Assembly (NCBI GenBank): GCA_903928955.1
Contig: CAIYTD010000302.1
Location: 1-10,647, forward strand
Origin: Oligoflexia bacterium
GTDB taxonomy: Bacteria > Bdellovibrionota > UBA1018
Length of the DNA: 10,647 nucleotides
Reading direction: 5' to 3'
Of the stretch, positions 6,897-10,647 are shown in pieces; positions within the stretch are counted from its first letter, which is position 1, and each line of letters begins with the position of its first letter. The translations under genes were made by a program, and so were the position numbers. A model generated the notes under the pieces. It was given only the letters and a program-made list of their open reading frames with translations, searched no databases and had not been told where the DNA came from.

Positions 6897-7739
6897 TTAC
6901 TGTCGAATCAATCGATCGACTACGATATTGCCTGGAACAAGTTTATTTGTTCTAAAAGGACTGATATCTAAACCGCCTCTTCGAGTATAGCGAGCATAAA
7001 CTGTAAGTTCATCTGGATGACATTTTTTCATAATATCTATAAAAATACGTTCCACACACTGTTCATGAAATTCATTGTGGTTGCGCAGAGAAACAATATA
7101 CTTCAACAATCCTGAATGATCAATTTTTTGACCTTTATAACTGATTTCAACGGAACCCCAATCAGGCTGTCCTGTGATCAGGCAGTTGGATTTAAGAAGG
7201 TGAGTATGTACGGTTTCCTCCATCCTCTCTGAAAAACAGCTTAAATAAGAGGGTTGAGGTTGGTATTCAGTACATTCTACGTCAAGAGAATCCAAGCAGG
7301 TTCCTGAAAGATTTCCTATCTTGTTTGGCGCTCGATTAAGTTCATAAAGTTTTACCTCAACGCTACTTTCAGTATATTTTGATAGATCCGATATCATCAA
7401 TGAGCAGACTTGCTCTAAACTATCAAAACGCGAATGATTGAACCCATTCAAATAGAGCTTAAAAGATTTCGATTCAATCAAGCACCTAGAATTTGCTGGT
7501 ATTCTAAATTCGGCTAGAGCGACAATCGGTTTACCTTTTAAATTCAGCCAAGAAATTTCAAAGCCTGTCCAAAAATCAATCCCAGTAAAGGGGAGGATCT
7601 CACCGACTTCAAGCTCATCTCGCTTGAGCTTTCTAGGCAGAGCAAAAAGAAGAGAAGGGGTATAAGTATTGATATAAGATGATTTTTTTCCCAGTGGAGC
7701 AGAGGCAAGTAGGCTGTCATTTTCATTTTTACTCATCAT
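6897..7739 (-). CDS. queF: NADPH-dependent 7-cyano-7-deazaguanine reductase (long form)
   Basis: Reduces preQ0 to preQ1 with NADPH in queuosine biosynthesis (tRNA position 34). 280 residues, the long, internally duplicated E. coli-type QueF rather than the short YkvM form. Seen: the ESKSFKLYLN motif (89-98), catalytic Cys186 in LLKSNCLITGQPDWGS, Asp193 in the same motif (equivalent to E. coli Cys190 and Asp197), HNEFHEQCVERIF (221-233), and YARYTRRGGLDISP (248-261). The start is ATG 7739 or the adjacent ATG 7736; GAGAAGGA (7753-7746) lies 6 or 9 nt upstream. Its 3' end is 6 bp from that of mnmD, and its 5' end is 37 bp from divergent aroA. It is a stand-alone que gene here; no preQ0-synthesis genes lie in the window. 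Confidence 0.97.
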   Translation of the reverse strand: MMSKNENDSLLASAPLGKKSSYINTYTPSLLFALPRKLKRDELEVGEILPFTGIDFWTGFEISWLNLKGKPIVALAEFRIPANSRCLIESKSFKLYLNGFNHSRFDSLEQVCSLMISDLSKYTESSVEVKLYELNRAPNKIGNLSGTCLDSLDVECTEYQPQPSYLSCFSERMEETVHTHLLKSNCLITGQPDWGSVEISYKGQKIDHSGLLKYIVSLRNHNEFHEQCVERIFIDIMKKCHPDELTVYARYTRRGGLDISPFRTNKLVPGNIVVDRLIRQ

Positions 7740-7762
7740 TTGTAATCCTTCTCAATTTCAAG

Positions 7763-7778
7763 ATAGAACATCTTCTAT
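7763..7778 (+). promoter_or_regulatory. Small perfect inverted repeat over the aroA start codon
   Basis: ATAGAA and TTCTAT flank a 4-base spacer CATC. The second arm contains the first two bases of the aroA ATG (7777-7779). It could be a weak RNA hairpin sequestering the start or a protein-binding site in the 37-bp queF/aroA divergent gap. In AT-rich DNA a 6-bp arm can arise by chance. Confidence 0.3.
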
Positions 7779-9060
7779 GAACTCGAAAGTAATCATTCAC
7801 CCTTCTCCGCGGTTTCAGGGCTGTCCCAGGATTCCAGGCGATAAGTCCATTTCCCATCGCGGACTTATTTTGGGTGCTTTAGCAAAGGGGAAAACGGAAA
7901 TGATTGATATTCTCGACAGTGCCGACGTTCGTTCTACTGCTCAATGTCTTCAGATGTTAGGCATTCGAATCACTCAATCTGGAAACAAAACATGGATTGA
8001 GGGACAAGGACCTTCTAAAATGATCCAGCCACTTTCTCTGTTAGATTGCGGAAATTCAGGCACCACCATGCGCTTGCTGATGGGGGTTTTGGCAGGACAG
8101 AAAATTACAGCGACTCTCTCAGGAGATGATTCCCTCAAAAAACGCCCCATGAAAAGAGTCGCTGATCCCCTCTCTCAAATGGGAGCCCCTATCTATTTGT
8201 CTCAAGGGGAATATGCCCCCATTACTCTCACGGGAAGGGAACTTCAGGGGATCCACTATTCCCTCAAGATTGCGAGCGCTCAGATTAAATCGGCCATTCT
8301 GATTGCCGCTCTTTCAGCTCGAGGCAGCACTTGCTTAACAGGAGAAATCAGCAGCCGAGACCATACGGAAAGGATGCTCAAAGAGTTTGGAGCACATTTA
8401 GATGTAAGCCCTACGCGGATTCAAATAGAAGGGAACCAAACTCTTCAAGCCACATGCATTCGAGTGCCTGGAGATCCCTCCACTGCAGCGTTTTGGATTG
8501 CTGCTGCCAGTATTATTCCTGGCGCTGAAATGGAGCTTGAAAATATCTCTCTCAATCCAACTCGACTCGGTTTTCTACGGGTCCTTCAAAGAATGGGAGG
8601 AAATATTCAAATAGAAACTACTTCAGAATATTCCGAACCGGTTGGGAAAATTCGAGTTGCATTCTCCGCCCTTCATGGAGTGCGCATCTTAAAAAATGAA
8701 ATCCCCACCCTGATCGATGAAATCCCCCTTCTTGCAATCATTGCTACCCAAGCTACAGGTTTTTTAGAAATAGAGGGGGCAAATGAACTCAGAGTGAAAG
8801 AAAGTGATCGTCTGGATGCAATTGCTAAAAACCTACGCGCGATGGGCACTGAAATAGAGACTCGAACAGAAGGCTTTCGAATCGAGGGAATACAAAAACT
8901 CCGTGGAGCAAAAATTGAAAGCTACCAAGACCATCGGATTGCCATGGCATTCAGTATAGCGGCTTTAGTGGCTCAAGGCCCTACGGAGATTCTGGATGCC
9001 GACTGCGTAGACATCTCTTACCCATCCTTCTATTCTACTTTAAAAAAATTAACCCATTGA
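7777..9060 (+). CDS. aroA: 3-phosphoshikimate 1-carboxyvinyltransferase (EPSP synthase, class II motifs)
   Basis: Transfers the enolpyruvyl group of PEP to shikimate-3-phosphate, the sixth step of the shikimate pathway, in the cytoplasm. 427 residues, normal length. Seen: GDKSISHR (21-28), GNSGTTMRLL (92-101), GDDSLKKRPM (116-125), SAQIK (167-171), SRDHTER (193-199), PGDPSTAAF (231-239), NPTR (260-263), catalytic-site DEIPLLAI (314-321), NELRVKESDR (336-345) and DHRIAM (385-390). The four short motifs used to define class II enzymes (R-x-H-[ST]-E, GDK[ST], SAQxK, NxTR) are all present, and Leu100 stands where E. coli has Pro101. The ribosome-binding site is weak, but the N-terminus is typical of the family. 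Its stop overlaps the aroC ribosome-binding site, so the two are probably co-transcribed. Confidence 0.97.
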   Translation: MNSKVIIHPSPRFQGCPRIPGDKSISHRGLILGALAKGKTEMIDILDSADVRSTAQCLQMLGIRITQSGNKTWIEGQGPSKMIQPLSLLDCGNSGTTMRLLMGVLAGQKITATLSGDDSLKKRPMKRVADPLSQMGAPIYLSQGEYAPITLTGRELQGIHYSLKIASAQIKSAILIAALSARGSTCLTGEISSRDHTERMLKEFGAHLDVSPTRIQIEGNQTLQATCIRVPGDPSTAAFWIAAASIIPGAEMELENISLNPTRLGFLRVLQRMGGNIQIETTSEYSEPVGKIRVAFSALHGVRILKNEIPTLIDEIPLLAIIATQATGFLEIEGANELRVKESDRLDAIAKNLRAMGTEIETRTEGFRIEGIQKLRGAKIESYQDHRIAMAFSIAALVAQGPTEILDADCVDISYPSFYSTLKKLTH

Positions 9061-9071
9061 AGGACTCGTTT

Positions 9072-10169
9072 ATGCCAGGAAATACGATCGGTCAGATTTT
9101 TAGAGTCACCACTTTTGGGGAGTCTCATGGTGAAATGATAGGAGTAGTGGTGGATGGTTGTCCAGCCGGATTAGAAATGGATCTCGATTTTATTCAAAAA
9201 GAACTGAATCGTCGTAAACCCGGTCAATCCAAAATTACAACTCAACGCATGGAACCTGATCAAGTCCGTTTTATTTCAGGAATATTTGAAGGAAAAACAA
9301 CAGGAGCTCCTCTCTGTGGCTTGATTCAAAACAAAGATCAGCGTTCAAAAGACTATAGCCATCTCAAAGCACAGTACCGCCCTTCTCATGCTGATTTCAC
9401 CTACGAAAGTAAATACGCTCACCGCGATCACAGAGGAGGAGGAAGAGCCTCTGCTCGAGAAACAGCTGCCCGAGTAGTAGCTGGAGGAATCGCAAAACTA
9501 CTCCTAAAAAAATCAGGCATTGAAATGATCGCTTTCGTTTCTCAGGTGGGTTCTATTCGCCTAAAAAAGAGGATTTATCAAATCGATTTTTCTCAAATAG
9601 AGTCTAACAGCGTTCGCTGTCCTCATTCCAGTACAGCAAAAAAGATGATTGAACTGATTCAAAAAATAAGCAAAGAAGGCGATACAATAGGAGGTATTAT
9701 TACTGGAATAATAAGAGGATGTCCTATTGGTTTAGGTGAACCTGTTTTTGATCGCCTCCATGCCGATTTAGGCAAGGCTATGTTGAGTATCCCTGCAGTC
9801 AAGGGTTTCGAATATGGATCTGGATTTGAAGGCGCAGAACTGAAGGGCTCTGAACACAATGATCCTTTTATTCAAGAAAAAGGGAAAATAAAAACCACTA
9901 CAAATTACTCGGGAGGAATACAGGGCGGAATCAGTAATGGAATGGATATATACTTTCGAGTTGCGTTTAAACCTGTTGCTACTTTAATCAAACCACAGAA
10001 CAGCCACGGCTTAGAAGGCAATAATACCCGAATCGCAGGAAAAGGTCGCCACGACCCGTGCGTTGTTCCTCGAGCCGTTCCCATTGTGGAAGCAATGGCA
10101 GCAATAACAATTGTGGATCACTTACTTCGAAATCGTACAAGCAGAATAAGTAATTCATCATTTCAATGA
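9072..10169 (+). CDS. aroC: Chorismate synthase
   Basis: Converts EPSP to chorismate using reduced FMN, the step after AroA. 365 residues from ATG 9072. That start gives the family's standard opening MPGNTIGQIFRVTTFGESHG and has TGAAGGA (9058-9064) 7 nt upstream; a TTG at 9057 in the same frame would add five atypical residues. Seen: FGESHG with the conserved His (15-20), RPSHADFTY (103-111), RDHRGGGRASARET (118-131, an FMN/substrate-binding signature), NYSGGIQGGISNG (278-290), and GRHDPC...RAVPIVEAM (325-342). The ribosome-binding site begins in the aroA stop codon, suggesting coupled translation. All key motifs are intact. A short, Ser/Arg/Asn-rich C-terminal tail follows the last conserved helix. 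Confidence 0.98.
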   Translation: MPGNTIGQIFRVTTFGESHGEMIGVVVDGCPAGLEMDLDFIQKELNRRKPGQSKITTQRMEPDQVRFISGIFEGKTTGAPLCGLIQNKDQRSKDYSHLKAQYRPSHADFTYESKYAHRDHRGGGRASARETAARVVAGGIAKLLLKKSGIEMIAFVSQVGSIRLKKRIYQIDFSQIESNSVRCPHSSTAKKMIELIQKISKEGDTIGGIITGIIRGCPIGLGEPVFDRLHADLGKAMLSIPAVKGFEYGSGFEGAELKGSEHNDPFIQEKGKIKTTTNYSGGIQGGISNGMDIYFRVAFKPVATLIKPQNSHGLEGNNTRIAGKGRHDPCVVPRAVPIVEAMAAITIVDHLLRNRTSRISNSSFQ

Positions 10170-10201
10170 GCTAGCTCAATCAGTTAGCAATAATTGACCA
10201 T

Positions 10202-10537
10202 TCATCTACCCGAGGATGGAGGTATAATTTCAACTTGAACTTCCTCAATCGGTGACTGAGTGACTTTTGAGTTTTTCAATACTCTAGGCACAGGCTGCCC
10301 ATTGGACTTTAATTCAGCTATTTTTCTACTGAGTGCCAATTGATTCGCTCTAACACCCACCACGTGGCGCTGTTCCATTTTGGCGGACTCTTCTGGTGTA
10401 GTTTCCCTAGCACCCATACCGTAAACTTGATCCGACTTTCCATAAGCAACGCCTTCGAACGTAGACTGGGCAAAAGCGACAACCAATAAAATTTTTGTCA
10501 TTAGTAATGCGCTTAAATAAATATTATTTTTCTTCAT
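10202..10537 (-). CDS. Small exported protein of unknown function
   Basis: I do not recognise this family. From ATG 10537 it has 111 residues. GTGAGGA (10554-10548) lies 10 nt upstream and supports this start; a GTG at 10567 in the same frame would add ten residues ahead of the natural MKKNN signal start. Seen: Lys-rich N-terminus, hydrophobic segment (about residues 6-23) and possible signal-peptidase cleavage after AFA (residue 23) or AYG (33). The mature part is small and polar, with a helical stretch (about 48-78, charged, including RKIAELKSNG), and it ends in IIPPSSGR. No cysteine remains after the signal, so it is not a lipoprotein. It converges on aroC with 32 bp between stops. Its reality rests on the signal peptide, ribosome-binding site and coding-like composition. 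Confidence 0.6.
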   Translation of the reverse strand: MKKNNIYLSALLMTKILLVVAFAQSTFEGVAYGKSDQVYGMGARETTPEESAKMEQRHVVGVRANQLALSRKIAELKSNGQPVPRVLKNSKVTQSPIEEVQVEIIPPSSGR

Positions 10538-10553
10538 AAATGAATTATCCTCA

Positions 10554-10624
10554 CTATTTACTATCACTCTAATTCATTCTTATTACTTACATAATGTGTC
10601 TCTATTTACTCATTCCAATTCATT
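10554..10624. repeat. Paired direct repeat in the upstream region of the small exported gene
   Basis: CTATTTACT occurs at 10554-10562 and 10602-10610. AATTCATT occurs at 10571-10578 and 10617-10624, in the same order each time, with 8 and 6 bases between the two blocks. A third AATTCATT is inverted at 10539-10546, next to the start codon. The pattern resembles repeated operator half-sites or a decayed 46-48 bp duplication. The remaining bases of the 110-bp stretch 10538-10647 show no gene and no strong promoter. Confidence 0.4.
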
Positions 10625-10647
10625 TAAATAGATAATTTCATCTTTCA

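Noticed and set aside
9057..9071. TTG start for aroC overlapping the aroA stop.
   Set aside because: Chorismate synthases begin at M-x-GNTIG, and the Shine-Dalgarno is correctly spaced only for ATG 9072.
10167..10178. Perfect 12-bp palindrome TGAGCTAGCTCA starting at the aroC stop codon.
   Set aside because: As RNA it gives only a 4-bp stem with a 4-base loop and no U-run, so it is not a convincing terminator; a protein site is possible but unsupported.
1..10647. tRNA/rRNA genes, CRISPR arrays, insertion sequences, phage or attachment sites.
   Set aside because: No cloverleaf, spaced repeat array, transposase or integrase, or terminal inverted repeats were seen on either strand.

Overview
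The window is AT-rich bacterial chromosome, densely coded and without any phage, insertion-sequence, CRISPR or RNA-gene signature. The organism is a diderm (Gram-negative) bacterium: there is a lipoprotein with a lipobox, an apparent outer-membrane barrel ending in phenylalanine, and several signal peptides. Core genes have a mixed look: a LeuRS of the roughly 804-residue type, a long E. coli-type QueF and a class II AroA. This would fit a deep-branching, flagellated proteobacterium-like lineage such as Bdellovibrionota/Oligoflexia, but that is an inference and I cannot name a genus.

Left part (1-3581, all minus strand). Three overlapping genes encode cell-envelope proteins. In order of transcription they are an exported protein with a CsgG/FlgO-like periplasmic half and a probable outer-membrane barrel (3497-2364), a lipoprotein with C-terminal TPRs (2377-1622), and a membrane protein that runs off the left edge (1625-1). 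The last has the layout of a FliF-FliG fusion: signal peptide, two related periplasmic ring-building-like domains, a transmembrane helix, a FliF-tail-like helix, and then FliG-like sequence. The leader of the first gene carries a sigma-28 (FliA)-like -10 element and a perfect 9-bp hairpin that puts the Shine-Dalgarno sequence in its hexaloop. Together they look like a divergent flagellar-motor-related or secretion-related trans-envelope assembly. This is the part most likely to be undescribed.

Middle part (3582-7739). leuS (minus) is divergent from mnmD (plus), and mnmD converges on queF (minus) with 6 bp between the stop codons. All three act on tRNA: leucine charging, mnm5(s2)U34 formation and queuosine-34 synthesis.

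Right part (7740-10647). aroA and aroC (plus) catalyse the last two steps to chorismate. The aroC ribosome-binding site overlaps the aroA stop codon. A short gene for an exported protein of unknown function (minus) converges on aroC, and the final 110 bp are intergenic with short repeats.

The protein families of leuS, queF, aroA, aroC and mnmD are secure from motifs. Assignments for the three envelope proteins rest on pattern matching by eye and need profile or structure searches.
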